DNA of 64,000 nucleotides from an uncultured SAR86 cluster bacterium (GCA_902604855.1 CACLAF010000005.1:46344-110343); one strand, 5' to 3'. Shown: positions 48,380-60,058, counted from the stretch's first letter. Numbers and translations are program-made. The notes: generated from the sequence alone by a model not told the origin.

Positions 48380-48835
48380 ATGGAAGTAATATTATTAGAA
48401 AAAGTAGCTCAATTAGGAGATCCTGGTGATCTGGTAAATGTAAAAGCAGGTTATGGTAGGAATTTTCTTATACCTAATGGAAAAGCTGTAAGGGCAGATG
48501 AAGAGAATAAGGCAGAATACGAGAAGAGAAAAGAAGCACTACTTTCAGCGGAAGCCGAAAGAAAGGATTTAGCTGAGAACCTTGCATCAGGCATGGAATC
48601 GTTAGTTATTGAAATAACTGCGGAAGTATCTGAGGAAGGCACTCTATATGGTTCAGTTGGCACTAGAGAGATCGCAGATTCTCTAGTTGAGAAAGGTCAC
48701 CAAGTTGAAAAAAGTGCTGTTAGATTGCCTGAGGGAGTCTTAAAACAGGTTGGTGAATATTCAATTGATGTCGAGTTACATCCAGAAGTTATAGCACCAA
48801 TCACGGTTAAAATAATTGCTAGTCAAGAAACTTAA
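48380..48835 (+). CDS. rplI: 50S ribosomal protein L9
   Basis: 151 residues: N-terminal RNA-binding domain with GDLVNVKAGYGRNFLIPNGKA (about 16-36), a long connecting helix and the C-terminal domain with GTLYGSVG. Standard length and position after rpsR. Confidence 0.97.
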   Translation: MEVILLEKVAQLGDPGDLVNVKAGYGRNFLIPNGKAVRADEENKAEYEKRKEALLSAEAERKDLAENLASGMESLVIEITAEVSEEGTLYGSVGTREIADSLVEKGHQVEKSAVRLPEGVLKQVGEYSIDVELHPEVIAPITVKIIASQET

Positions 48836-48896
48836 AAAGTAACTTGTCTTGAACCTCTTCCAATGGGAGAATTGATGCCTTTTCTAAAAAAGAAAT

Positions 48897-50303
48897 ATGG
48901 CTTCAGAAAATTTATCAAGTAGAGAATTACCTTACTCAACGGAAGCAGAAAAAGCTGTTCTCGGAGGCATCATGCTTAAGAATGAGACTTGGGATATTAT
49001 TTCTGACTTAGTCAAAGAGGATGATTTTCATAAAGAAGAACATAAGCTAATTTATAGAACAATCAATAACCTCCAAGACGAAGGTAAACCTGTAGATGTA
49101 ATAACAGTTCAAGAAGCTATTGAAGGGAATGGAGATCTGCCTAAGTTAATAAACTCAGGCGGTAAAGATTATCTTACGTCATTAGCTAGAGAAACTCCCA
49201 GCGTAGCAAATATTCAAAGCTACGCAGACATCATTAAGCAGAGATCAAATTTAAGGCGTTTAATAATAGCTGCTGATAATATTTCAAAAATTGCAAAAGA
49301 ATCAGATGCATCTGGTAGTGATAGGATTATTGATGAGGCAGAGGAAAAGATATTAAGTTTAAGAGATGACTTAAATCGATCTGTTGGCCCAAAAGAAGTT
49401 AAAGAGCTCCTCGGGCAAGTTTATACAGATATTCAAGAATCATCCGAAAGTGGTAATTCATTAGTGGGAGCTAGTACCGGCTTTACCGAAATAGATGAAG
49501 TTACACTTGGCTTTCAAAAGTCTGACTTGATTATTATTGCAGGACGACCATCTATGGGTAAAACAGCATTTGCTTTTAACATTGCAGAGAACGTTGCCCG
49601 TCAAACTGATCAGACAGTTTTATTATTCAGCATGGAAATGTCTTCTGAGCAAGTTGTAAGAAGATTTATTTCAAGCATTTCAAATATTGATCTACAAAGG
49701 TTGATGAGAGGTCAATTAGAAGACCAAGACTGGGAGGGCATCGATAAAGCTCTGACAGTCTTGAGTCAGAAACATATTTTACTAGATGATACTCCAGCAT
49801 TATCTCCATCTGAAATAAGAGCTAGAGCAAGAAGGGTAAAAAGAGAGAATGATGACCTTGCTATGATTGTAATTGACTACCTGCAACTTATGCAGATACC
49901 TGGAAGGGGAGATAACAGGGTCGCAGAGATTAGTGAGATAAGTCGCTCTCTAAAGGCACTAGCTAAAGAATTGAATGTTCCAGTTATAGCTTTATCACAA
50001 CTTAACAGAGCCGTTGAAACTAGACCAAATAAACGGCCAATTCTAGCCGATCTGAGGGACTCAGGTGCTATAGAGCAAGATGCTGATGTCATTGCATTTT
50101 TGTATAGACACTCTTACTACGATCCATCTGACTTAGAGAGTAAAGGTAAGGCTGAAGTCAATATAGCCAAACAGAGAAATGGCCCTACAAAGGCAGTTCA
50201 AGTAGCCTTCGTTGAAAATACAGCCACGTTTCAAAATTTAGCTAGAAGCGATAGATTTCCACCTCAATACTATGATGAGAATGACGATCCTTTTCCTTCA
50301 TAA
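48897..50303 (+). CDS. dnaB: Replicative DNA helicase DnaB
   Basis: 468-residue hexameric fork helicase. The N-terminal helical domain begins LPYSTEAEKAVLGGIM. The RecA-like domain has Walker A GRPSMGKT (216-223), Walker B MIVIDYLQLM and the H4 segment DLRDSGAIEQDADVI. The 61-base gap after rplI shows no clear terminator, so it may be co-transcribed with the ribosomal genes. Confidence 0.98.
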   Translation: MASENLSSRELPYSTEAEKAVLGGIMLKNETWDIISDLVKEDDFHKEEHKLIYRTINNLQDEGKPVDVITVQEAIEGNGDLPKLINSGGKDYLTSLARETPSVANIQSYADIIKQRSNLRRLIIAADNISKIAKESDASGSDRIIDEAEEKILSLRDDLNRSVGPKEVKELLGQVYTDIQESSESGNSLVGASTGFTEIDEVTLGFQKSDLIIIAGRPSMGKTAFAFNIAENVARQTDQTVLLFSMEMSSEQVVRRFISSISNIDLQRLMRGQLEDQDWEGIDKALTVLSQKHILLDDTPALSPSEIRARARRVKRENDDLAMIVIDYLQLMQIPGRGDNRVAEISEISRSLKALAKELNVPVIALSQLNRAVETRPNKRPILADLRDSGAIEQDADVIAFLYRHSYYDPSDLESKGKAEVNIAKQRNGPTKAVQVAFVENTATFQNLARSDRFPPQYYDENDDPFPS

Positions 50304-50358
50304 AATGGCAGCATAAGTATCAAAGAGGATAATTCAAAATACCTTTTTAAAGTTAATG

Positions 50359-50377
50359 TATAATCTTTAAAAAGATT
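50359..50377 (+). promoter_or_regulatory. Promoter -10 overlapped by a 16-base palindrome, upstream of the diiron gene
   Basis: A consensus TATAAT (50359-50364) and a palindrome AATCTTT / AAAGATT with two central A (50362-50377) that covers the expected transcription start. No good -35 is seen. The geometry is that of a repressor operator, but the perfect symmetry may partly reflect AT richness. Confidence 0.45.
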
Positions 50378-50402
50378 ACCAAGATTAAATTTTTTATTTG
50401 AG

Positions 50403-51479
50403 ATGAAAATTAAATATACAGAAGAAACACCCAGAAAAATTACAGATTATGAAGAGATAGAACCAGTTTTAAGTTCTGAAGAAGTTGAAGATATTGCTGA
50501 GATATTTAAAACACCATTAACAGGAACCTATAATTGGGACTACACGGTACAAGATAATCGTATAGCTAAGCTTTATGAACTAGGAAAGAAGCTTAATTGG
50601 AATGTTTCTATGGATATAGATTGGGATAGACCCATGGTTGTATCTGATGAAATACCACCTATGTTTTGGGATGAATATCCACCTTACAAAAAATTGAGTC
50701 AAGAAGAAAAGAGAGAATTCTTAAGACACAGAGGCGCTAGTCAATTTAGTCAATTTTTACATGGAGAACAGGGTGCACTTCTAGTCGCTTCTCAGTTGGT
50801 ATCATGCGCGCCTACTTATCAAGCAAAACTTTATGCAGCCTCACAGGCGTTTGATGAGGCAAGGCATGTTGAAGCTTTTACAAAGTATATTCAAAATAGA
50901 TCTAAGCTTATGTATCCTGTTGGGTCCGGCTTAAAAAGCCTGCTAGATAAGATTCTAACAGATGAGAGATGGGACCTTAAACTTATAGGTATGCAGATTA
51001 TTATTGAAGGCTTGGCCTTAGCGGCTTTCAATACTGCCAAGGCGGTTACTCCTGACCCAGTATTGAAAGATATCCTGCATTTGATTATCAGGGACGAAGC
51101 TAGACATGTAACTTTCGGTGTGAATTACCTCGAAGACTTTATCGAAAATCTTTCTGTTGAAGAAAAAGAAGATAGAGCTATGTTCGCTTACGAAGCTTGT
51201 GTTATTAGCAAGGAGAGACTCTTTCCAACAGATGTATTTAGAAAATTTGGCTGGGATGAAGACGAAGCTAGAGAATTTTCAAATAATGCAGGTTTTGCTT
51301 CTGAATTTCAGAGGCTTTTATTCTCTAGAGTCGTACCTAACCTCTCAAGGATAGGCCTACTCACAGACAAAGTAAGACCTCTGTACGATAAATTAGGGGT
51401 ACTCGAATTCGAAAGTCATGATCCTGATGGTGATATATCCTGGGCTGAGTTAGAGAAACCTCTCGATTTATCTGCCTGA
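50403..51479 (+). CDS. Ferritin-like diiron protein, predicted oxygenase/oxidase
   Basis: 358 residues I cannot assign to a named enzyme. Two carboxylate-bridged diiron half-sites are evident: a glutamate in HGEQGALLVA (about 121-130) followed by DEARHVEAF (about 154-162), and EGLALAAF (about 202-209) followed by DEARHVTFG (about 233-241). This E...DExxH twice pattern is shared by ribonucleotide-reductase R2-like, acyl-ACP desaturase-like and AurF-like N-oxygenases. No signal peptide or membrane helix. It is a single-gene unit between dnaB and pyrG with its own predicted promoter and no clear Shine-Dalgarno. Role unknown. Confidence 0.75.
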   Translation: MKIKYTEETPRKITDYEEIEPVLSSEEVEDIAEIFKTPLTGTYNWDYTVQDNRIAKLYELGKKLNWNVSMDIDWDRPMVVSDEIPPMFWDEYPPYKKLSQEEKREFLRHRGASQFSQFLHGEQGALLVASQLVSCAPTYQAKLYAASQAFDEARHVEAFTKYIQNRSKLMYPVGSGLKSLLDKILTDERWDLKLIGMQIIIEGLALAAFNTAKAVTPDPVLKDILHLIIRDEARHVTFGVNYLEDFIENLSVEEKEDRAMFAYEACVISKERLFPTDVFRKFGWDEDEAREFSNNAGFASEFQRLLFSRVVPNLSRIGLLTDKVRPLYDKLGVLEFESHDPDGDISWAELEKPLDLSA

Positions 51480-51573
51480 TATTATATTTCTATTGTTCCT
51501 CAGACAGGATTTTGTTAACCTGTAATCCCATCGTTATGAAGCAATTCAACATTACGCTTCAAATGTGTCTTAG
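51480..51573 (+). promoter_or_regulatory. Leader of pyrG with two inverted repeats
   Basis: 94 bases holding ACAGG (51504-51508) / CCTGT (51519-51523) and TGAAGC (51537-51542) / GCTTCA (51556-51561). The second repeat ends 12 bases before the pyrG start codon and could fold in the message near the ribosome site; no Shine-Dalgarno is seen. No convincing -10/-35 pair could be assigned. Confidence 0.35.
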
Positions 51574-54038
<2,465 letters not shown>

Positions 54039-54047
54039 GGGTTTTCT

Positions 54048-55319
54048 ATGAAAATACAAAACATAGAAGGTTTTGAAGTTATAGACTCAAGAGGCAATCC
54101 AACAGTAGCAGCAAGAGTTAACCTTGAAGGCTCAATATCTGCTTTAGCGATGGTACCCTCTGGAGCTTCGACTGGTCAGCATGAAGCGAATGAGAAACGT
54201 GATAAAGATGCAAACAGATATCTAGGCAAGGGTATCTTAGGTGCGGTTAATGTAGTCAATACAGAGATATCCTCCTTACTTAAAGGTAAGGATATATTTG
54301 ACCTGCTAGCTAATGACAAACTGATGATAGATGCAGACGGAACTTCCAATAAAAGTAATCTTGGAGCAAATGCAATCTTGGCTGTTTCAATGGCGTCTGC
54401 AAAAGCCGCTTCGATAGCAAATAAAATTCCTCTTTATACTTTTTTAAATAATAAATATTCAGAATTCTGTAATACAGATATTTCACCTTCTCTTCCAATT
54501 CCCATGATGAACATTCTTAACGGTGGAGCCCATGCTGATAATCCAATCGATTTTCAAGAATTTATGATTCAACCAAGAGGGTTCAATTCTTTTTCTGAAA
54601 CGTTAAGAGCCGGAGTGGAGATTTTTCATACCCTAAAAAATATTCTCTCTTCAAAAGGTCTTAATACATCAGTAGGTGATGAAGGGGGTTTTGCTCCAAA
54701 CATAAAATCACCTGAGGAGGCTCTTGATCTAATTATGATAGCAATAGAAAAGGCAGGATATGCTCCAGGTGAGCAAGTTGCCTTATGTCTGGATATAGCT
54801 GCAACTGAATTTTATTCGGATTCAGTTTACAGCCTCGCAGGTATGAATAAAGATTTTAGCTCTGCTGACATGGTAGGTTACATTCAAGACTTGTGTAAAA
54901 AATATCCTATAAGCTCAGTTGAAGATGGGCTTGATGAAGATGATTGGGACGGATGGACAAAACTTACAGAATTATTAGGTTCTCAAATTCAACTAGTCGG
55001 TGATGACTTGTTTGTTACTAATCCAGAAAGAATTAAGAAAGGCATTAAAAACAATTCTGCCAATTCAGTTTTAGTCAAGGTAAATCAGATTGGAACACTT
55101 TTAGAAACTTTTGAATCCGTAAAAACTTCTTTAGATAATAATTTTACTACTATTATTTCTCATAGATCTGGCGAAACTGAAGATACATTTATTGCAGATT
55201 TAGCTGTAGCAGTAGCTTCAGGCCAGATAAAGACAGGAGCACCTTCAAGATCAGACAGGGTAGCTAAATATAACAGACTATTGATGATAGAGTCGGAGTC
55301 TAAAATATATATTCGATGA
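54048..55319 (+). CDS. eno: Enolase
   Basis: 423 residues. VIDSRGNPTV at the N-terminus, VPSGASTGQHEA, GDEGGFAPN and the C-terminal SHRSGETEDTFIADLAVA and GQIKTGAPSRSDR are universal enolase motifs. Interconverts 2-phosphoglycerate and PEP, the latter a substrate of KdsA and MurA. It overlaps ftsB by ATGA. Confidence 0.98.
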   Translation: MKIQNIEGFEVIDSRGNPTVAARVNLEGSISALAMVPSGASTGQHEANEKRDKDANRYLGKGILGAVNVVNTEISSLLKGKDIFDLLANDKLMIDADGTSNKSNLGANAILAVSMASAKAASIANKIPLYTFLNNKYSEFCNTDISPSLPIPMMNILNGGAHADNPIDFQEFMIQPRGFNSFSETLRAGVEIFHTLKNILSSKGLNTSVGDEGGFAPNIKSPEEALDLIMIAIEKAGYAPGEQVALCLDIAATEFYSDSVYSLAGMNKDFSSADMVGYIQDLCKKYPISSVEDGLDEDDWDGWTKLTELLGSQIQLVGDDLFVTNPERIKKGIKNNSANSVLVKVNQIGTLLETFESVKTSLDNNFTTIISHRSGETEDTFIADLAVAVASGQIKTGAPSRSDRVAKYNRLLMIESESKIYIR

Positions 55320-55657
55320 TAAAAAAAGTAATTCTAATCATAAAGGCGCAACCCATTTTCTTTGCTTCTTTTATCATATTAAGTTTTATAATCGGATTAA
55401 CTCAATATCAATTTTGGTTTGGAGATTTTAGTAGAAGCGCCCTACAGACTCTTAAAGAAGATATGGCTCTAGTCGAATCAGAGACTAATTTGATCAAGGA
55501 ACAAAACCAAGATTTGCTTAAAGAAAAACAAAAATTAAGCTCTGGAAAGGAAGCCCTAGAAGGAGCAGCTAGAATAGAGCTTGGAATGATAAAACAAGGT
55601 GAAAAGTTTTATGTTTTTAAAGAAGAGACCTCTGTTGACTCATTAAAAGAAAAATAA
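55316..55657 (+). CDS. ftsB: Cell division protein FtsB
   Basis: 113 residues: N-terminal transmembrane helix (about 11-30), YQFWFGDFSRSALQTLKEDM, coiled coil (about 45-80) and the GAARIELGMIKQGEKFYVF tail that is diagnostic of FtsB. It is the third partner of FtsQ and FtsL. The N-terminal cytoplasmic part is slightly longer than in E. coli. One base separates it from ispD. Confidence 0.93.
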   Translation: MIKKVILIIKAQPIFFASFIILSFIIGLTQYQFWFGDFSRSALQTLKEDMALVESETNLIKEQNQDLLKEKQKLSSGKEALEGAARIELGMIKQGEKFYVFKEETSVDSLKEK

Positions 55658-55658
55658 A

Positions 55659-56351
55659 TTGATAGAACCATTCGTAGTGATATTACCCGGCGCAGGATCA
55701 GGATTGCGTTTTAACTCAGATACCCCAAAGCAATTTCAAAGAATAGAAGGAAAGTTAGTTATTGATTATTCCATAGATCTTTTTTTAACTTTCAAGGAAT
55801 GTAAAAAAATAATCATCGCCTTGCCAGACATACATTCAATAGAGGAAAAAGTTAAAAAAGATGAGAGAATAAAAATTATCGAGGGAGGAGATTCTAGGGC
55901 AGACTCCGTAAGGGAAGGTTTTAATGTGTTGATGTCATTAGGACATAAACAGCATATATTGATCCATGATGTTGCTAGGCCTTGTCTACAGTTGACTGAT
56001 GTCCAAAGTTTTTTGAATATTTTTTCATCTTCAAAAGCAGATGGGATGATTTTTGCAAAACCTTGTACAGATACATTAAAGTCTTCAAAAGATGGTAAAG
56101 TCATAGACAATACGGTAGATAGATCATTATTTTGGGAGGCACAAACACCACAAATCTTTAATGCACAGAAATTATCTCAAGCTTATCATTCTTACCATGG
56201 AGATTTAAGTAAGGTTACAGACGAATCATCTCTTTTCGATAACAAAAAAGAGAATATACTCTTATTCAAAAGCCCTTCCAATAATATGAAAATAACTAAC
56301 CCAGGCGACTTGCAATTAGCAGAGCATTTAATCAGGAGTTTTAAGGAATAG
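55659..56351 (+). CDS. ispD: 2-C-methyl-D-erythritol 4-phosphate cytidylyltransferase IspD
   Basis: 230 residues from a TTG start one base after ftsB. PGAGSGLRFNSDTPKQF is the CTP-binding loop, followed by HDVARPCL and the WEAQTPQIF segment. MEP isoprenoid pathway, step 3; consumes CTP from PyrG. Confidence 0.95.
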   Translation: MIEPFVVILPGAGSGLRFNSDTPKQFQRIEGKLVIDYSIDLFLTFKECKKIIIALPDIHSIEEKVKKDERIKIIEGGDSRADSVREGFNVLMSLGHKQHILIHDVARPCLQLTDVQSFLNIFSSSKADGMIFAKPCTDTLKSSKDGKVIDNTVDRSLFWEAQTPQIFNAQKLSQAYHSYHGDLSKVTDESSLFDNKKENILLFKSPSNNMKITNPGDLQLAEHLIRSFKE

Positions 56352-56355
56352 TTAT

Positions 56356-56829
56356 ATGCGTATTGGACATGGATATGATGCCCATAAATTGGTTCCAGGT
56401 GGTGGAATGACTCTAGGAGGCATTGAAATAAAATGCGATTACTCACTTGAAGCTCATTCTGATGGAGATATTCTAGTTCATGCTTTGATTGATGCTTTAT
56501 TAGGAGCAGCAGCATACGGTGATCTTGGAACTTATTTTCCTTCTGAAGATCAGTCACTTAGGAATATTTCTAGCTTATCTATGTTATCTACAGTTTTAGA
56601 AAAACTTAATACAGATGGTTACAAGATTTTAAATATTGACCTCACTTATGTGGGGCAAGTCCCTAAATTAATAACTTATAGTAAAGAAATTAGACAAAAT
56701 TTATCTACCTTCATTAATGTGGAAATAGAAAATATAAGTTGTAAAGCTACAACAACTGATCATTTAGGATTTGAAGGAAAACTGGAAGGAATATCTTGTC
56801 ACTGTGTTGTGTTAATAGACCGTCAATAA
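56356..56829 (+). CDS. ispF: 2-C-methyl-D-erythritol 2,4-cyclodiphosphate synthase IspF
   Basis: 157 residues. RIGHGYDAHKLVPG (metal ligands Asp/His), HSDGDILVHALIDALLGA and the C-terminal KATTTDHLGFEG are diagnostic. It follows ispD by 4 bases, as in many Gammaproteobacteria. The truD gene that often follows is missing. Confidence 0.97.
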   Translation: MRIGHGYDAHKLVPGGGMTLGGIEIKCDYSLEAHSDGDILVHALIDALLGAAAYGDLGTYFPSEDQSLRNISSLSMLSTVLEKLNTDGYKILNIDLTYVGQVPKLITYSKEIRQNLSTFINVEIENISCKATTTDHLGFEGKLEGISCHCVVLIDRQ

Positions 56830-56837
56830 AAATAAAA

Positions 56838-57605
56838 ATGAAAATTCTACTTTCAAATGATGATGGATATGATGCACCAGGACTCGAAGTGCTTTTTGAG
56901 ACACTGAAGGGTTTTGTAGAACTTTGTGTTGTAGCTCCGGAAGAAAATAATAGCGGAGCAGGATGTTCCATAACGACTAATAAACCTATGCATGTTACCA
57001 AACAAAAAAACGGTTTTTTTTCTGTTAGTGGCAGACCCGCAGACTGCGTTTATCTTGGAATAAATGAGTTAGCCCCGTGGAAACCAGATATTGTGATTAG
57101 TGGTATAAACCTTGGTGCAAATATGGGAGAAGACCTACTTTATTCTGGAACAGTCGGTGCTGCATTAGAAGCAAGAGGCTTAGATTATCCTTCTATAGCT
57201 ATATCTGCCGCTGCATTTCATCAACCTGGCTCTGAAAATTTCATGGAACCTAATTATCAAACTTCTGCAGATGTAATTCTAGATCTCCTTCAAAATTATG
57301 AATTAGGTAAAATTGATCCATCTCTAGTTTTAAATATCAATACACCTAATGTAGAATTTTCAAAGGATCTTGGATACGTAATTACTTCAGTTGGGACATG
57401 GGGAGCAAGAACTCCTCCTGGCGTAGAGAGAGATATAAAAGGTAATAAAACATACTGGACGACCCATAGAGATAAATTTCCACAGAATATAGAGAATTCT
57501 GACATAGCAATATTGCAAGATGGTAAAGTCTCTATTTCTCCAATTAATCCAAGTTTCACTATTGACGAAGTATCGAATGGAAGCTTTACTTTGAAAATGA
57601 AATGA
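56838..57605 (+). CDS. surE: 5'/3'-nucleotidase SurE
   Basis: 255 residues from the ATG at 56838 (MKILLSNDDGYDAPG, metal ligands Asp8 and Asp9). A longer frame from 56796 overlaps ispF and lacks family similarity. NNSGAGCSIT and SGINLGANMGEDLLYSGTVGAA complete the metal and substrate sites. It overlaps pcm by ATGA. Confidence 0.95.
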   Translation: MKILLSNDDGYDAPGLEVLFETLKGFVELCVVAPEENNSGAGCSITTNKPMHVTKQKNGFFSVSGRPADCVYLGINELAPWKPDIVISGINLGANMGEDLLYSGTVGAALEARGLDYPSIAISAAAFHQPGSENFMEPNYQTSADVILDLLQNYELGKIDPSLVLNINTPNVEFSKDLGYVITSVGTWGARTPPGVERDIKGNKTYWTTHRDKFPQNIENSDIAILQDGKVSISPINPSFTIDEVSNGSFTLKMK

Positions 57606-58285
57606 GCCTAGATAAAGAAAATTTGCAAGGTCAGGGCATGACCTCCTTAAGGACAAGGCAAAGACTAATTGAAAGACTGACTGAGAAGGGTATATCAGAT
57701 GTAAGAATATTGGAGGCTATGAGAGATAGCCCTCGGCATTTATTTTTAGATGAAGCTCTCGCAACAAGGGCATATGAAGATTTATCCTTACCAATTGGTT
57801 ATCAGCAGACAATCTCTCAACCCTACATAGTAGCCAGGATGACAGAATGTCTGATTGGAGATGAGCGTTTATCAGAAACTCCACTTGAAAATACTCTAGA
57901 AATTGGAACAGGTTGCGGTTATCAAACATATCTTTTGTCTATCTTTTCAAAAAAGGTTACATCTATTGAAAGAATTGAGCCTCTTCAAATAAAAGCTAAG
58001 AATATTCTTAAGAATCTGAAAGTTAATAATGTATCTTTTAAGTTGGATGATGGTAACAACTTAGGTCAGCAACAATACGATGCCATTCTTTCAGCAGCAG
58101 CTCCTTTAGAAGTTCCACATTACCTCAAAGAGCGTCTTGCTATTGGTGGTAAATTAGTTTTACCTGTGGGCAATAATGAACAACAAGTTCTTACCTTAGT
58201 AAAAAGGATTTCAGAAGATGAATTTTTAGAAGAAAAACTCGAAGATGTAATGTTTGTTCCTTTGCTTAAAGGAGTAGTTTCATAA
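57602..58285 (+). CDS. pcm: Protein-L-isoaspartate O-methyltransferase
   Basis: 227 residues. Repairs isoaspartyl damage in proteins using SAM. SPRHLFLDEAL, the substrate loop LPIGYQQTISQPYIVARM, motif I LEIGTGCGYQTYLL and LPVGNNEQQVL are all present. In many Gammaproteobacteria nlpD and rpoS follow; here a DUF368 gene follows. Confidence 0.96.
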   Translation: MSLDKENLQGQGMTSLRTRQRLIERLTEKGISDVRILEAMRDSPRHLFLDEALATRAYEDLSLPIGYQQTISQPYIVARMTECLIGDERLSETPLENTLEIGTGCGYQTYLLSIFSKKVTSIERIEPLQIKAKNILKNLKVNNVSFKLDDGNNLGQQQYDAILSAAAPLEVPHYLKERLAIGGKLVLPVGNNEQQVLTLVKRISEDEFLEEKLEDVMFVPLLKGVVS

Positions 58286-58326
58286 ATAAAGAAGGTAAAT
58301 TCTCTCTATTCTGCAAAGGAATTGCC

Positions 58327-59124
58327 ATGGGAGTAGCAGAGGTTATTCCAGGTATTTCTGGAGGCACTCTAGCTCTTATCTTGGGTATATACGAGAGACT
58401 TATAAATGCTATAAGCTCTTTTAATCTTAACCTTATTAGTTTGCTCAAGAATAAAAGAACCTTTGAAGCTTGGGATCAAGTTGATGGAACTTTTATAACA
58501 TTACTTATTATTGGAATGTTGACCTCAATTTTCATCTTTTCTTCCCTCATATTATTCTTTATGGAAGAATATCCTTTTATTTTCAAATCCTTTTTGTCAA
58601 GCATTTTGCTTTGTTCTGCCTTTTTAGAACCACTGAAACCCAAAATGTCAGCGCGATTTTTAATAGGATTAATCCTTTCAATTTTTATTTGCAGTTTTCT
58701 ATATTTTTTACCTTCTAGAGAATTGGTGGATATAAACCTTTTGTACTTATTCTTTTCAGGATTCATTGCCGTTTCAGCATTAATAATTCCAGGGATATCT
58801 GGTAGTTTTATTCTTCTTTTACTTGGAACATATACCACTATGTTAATGGCCGTTAGGGATTTAAATTTCTATCTAATTTTTATCTTTCTATCAGGATCAA
58901 TAATTGGCTTATTAAGCACAGTCAGATTTATCAAGTTTTTATATCAAAAAGAAAGACACTTACTCCTTTCAATTTTCTTTGGTTTAGTCATTTTTTGCGT
59001 ACCACTTATTTGGGTCAATGAAACCAGTAATGCAACTACTGACTTTAAATTTCTATCTGTTGTAATTGGAGGTTCGCTTGGTTTTCTTTTAATCTTTTTA
59101 TTTAACAAGATTAGGAAAAATTAG
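58327..59124 (+). CDS. DUF368 membrane protein, PopT-type polyprenyl-phosphate transporter
   Basis: 265 residues from the first ATG, about seven to nine membrane helices. The two pseudo-repeated motifs [16 protein letters not shown] and [18 protein letters not shown] are the DUF368 hallmark. Members have been linked to recycling undecaprenyl phosphate across the membrane, fitting the many wall genes nearby. The frame stays open upstream to 58270, and in-frame codons read NKEGKFSLFCKGIA before MGVAEV, matching the usual start of the first helix. No ATG/GTG/TTG lies there, but AGGAG at 58270-58274 is 7 bases before an ATA at 58282, so the true start may be upstream and non-canonical. It overlaps convergent fdxA by 4 bases. 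Confidence 0.85.
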   Translation: MGVAEVIPGISGGTLALILGIYERLINAISSFNLNLISLLKNKRTFEAWDQVDGTFITLLIIGMLTSIFIFSSLILFFMEEYPFIFKSFLSSILLCSAFLEPLKPKMSARFLIGLILSIFICSFLYFLPSRELVDINLLYLFFSGFIAVSALIIPGISGSFILLLLGTYTTMLMAVRDLNFYLIFIFLSGSIIGLLSTVRFIKFLYQKERHLLLSIFFGLVIFCVPLIWVNETSNATTDFKFLSVVIGGSLGFLLIFLFNKIRKN

Positions 59125-59444
59125 CGTTCGATCATATCAAATTTATCTTTCACTTCTTTCCATTGTTCTGAATCAGGAAGAGGATCTTTTTGTTCAACTA
59201 TATTAGGCCACTCCATGCAGAGCTCCGCATTCAGTTCTATATATTTTATTTGATCTTCTGGAACTTCATCTTCCGAATAAATAGCATCTATCGGACATTC
59301 AGGTTCACATAATGCACAGTCGATACACTCATCTGGATTAATAACCAACATATTGGGACCTTCGTAGAAACAGTCTACAGGACAAACTTCTACACAGTCT
59401 GTTAACTTGCATTTGACACATGCATCTCCAACAATAAAAGCCAT
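59121..59444 (-). CDS. fdxA: Seven-iron ferredoxin FdxA ([3Fe-4S][4Fe-4S])
   Basis: 107 residues from the ATG at 59444; a TTG one codon earlier is less likely. Cysteines 9, 17, 21, 25, 40, 43, 46 and 50 align with the cluster ligands of Azotobacter ferredoxin I, with the extra free Cys at 12. The C-terminal YIELNAEL...WPNI extension is also typical. Soluble low-potential electron carrier. Pseudomonads have fdxA after rpoS and beside mutS; neither is here. Confidence 0.95.
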   Translation of the reverse strand: MAFIVGDACVKCKLTDCVEVCPVDCFYEGPNMLVINPDECIDCALCEPECPIDAIYSEDEVPEDQIKYIELNAELCMEWPNIVEQKDPLPDSEQWKEVKDKFDMIER

Positions 59445-59540
59445 CAAGCATCATTTTACCAGCTAACCAATATTTGAGTAACCACCATCTAGACAAAGAT
59501 ATGATTTCTGTTCTAATGACAAATAACACTAATAAGTAAT

Positions 59541-60029
59541 TTGGAATTAACTGATCTAGAAAATCTTAGCTCAAATTTAGGAGCTCTTCTTCTTGAAAAG
59601 AAGATGTTTTTTACTTGTGCAGAGTCTTGCACAGGTGGATTATTATCTCAATCTATAGTTTCTGTAGCTGGAAGTTCAGCTTGGTTTGGGTGTAGCTTTA
59701 TTACATATTCAAACTACTCAAAGCATAAAATGCTTGGTGTCTCAAAGGATTCACTGAAGTCGTATGGAGCTGTAAGTGAAGAGGTAGTCGGAGAAATGGT
59801 TACTGGAGCTCTAAGTGAAAGCAGAGCAAATCTTGGTATTGCAATAAGCGGTATAGCAGGACCAGGTGGAGGTTCTCCTGAAAGGCCTGTAGGAACTGTA
59901 TGTATAGCCTGGAAACTTAATGAAGGAGCAGAAATTAAAGAAACATTCCTATTTGATGGTGATAGAAACGAAGTAAGATATAGAACAGTTTTAAAAGCTT
60001 TAGAGGGGGCTATAGACTTATTAAAGTAA
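59541..60029 (+). CDS. pncC: Nicotinamide-nucleotide amidase PncC (CinA C-terminal type)
   Basis: 162 residues from a TTG start, the only usable start downstream of an in-frame stop at 59517. TCAESCTGGLLSQSIVSVAGSSAWF holds the catalytic serine region. YGAVSEEVVGEM, ISGIAGPGGGSPERPVGTV and GDRNEVRYRTV complete the family pattern. It hydrolyses NMN to nicotinate mononucleotide in NAD recycling. The pncC-recA pairing is widespread. Confidence 0.94.
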   Translation: MELTDLENLSSNLGALLLEKKMFFTCAESCTGGLLSQSIVSVAGSSAWFGCSFITYSNYSKHKMLGVSKDSLKSYGAVSEEVVGEMVTGALSESRANLGIAISGIAGPGGGSPERPVGTVCIAWKLNEGAEIKETFLFDGDRNEVRYRTVLKALEGAIDLLK

Positions 60030-60042
60030 AATCTAAATAATA

Positions 60043-60058
60043 CTGTTCATTTATACAG
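60043..60058 (+). promoter_or_regulatory. LexA (SOS) box of recA
   Basis: CTGT-N8-ACAG within TACTGTTCATTTATACAGTA, a full match to the gammaproteobacterial LexA operator. It sits over the -35 region of the promoter whose -10 is the consensus TATAAT at 60066-60071. Confidence 0.85.
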
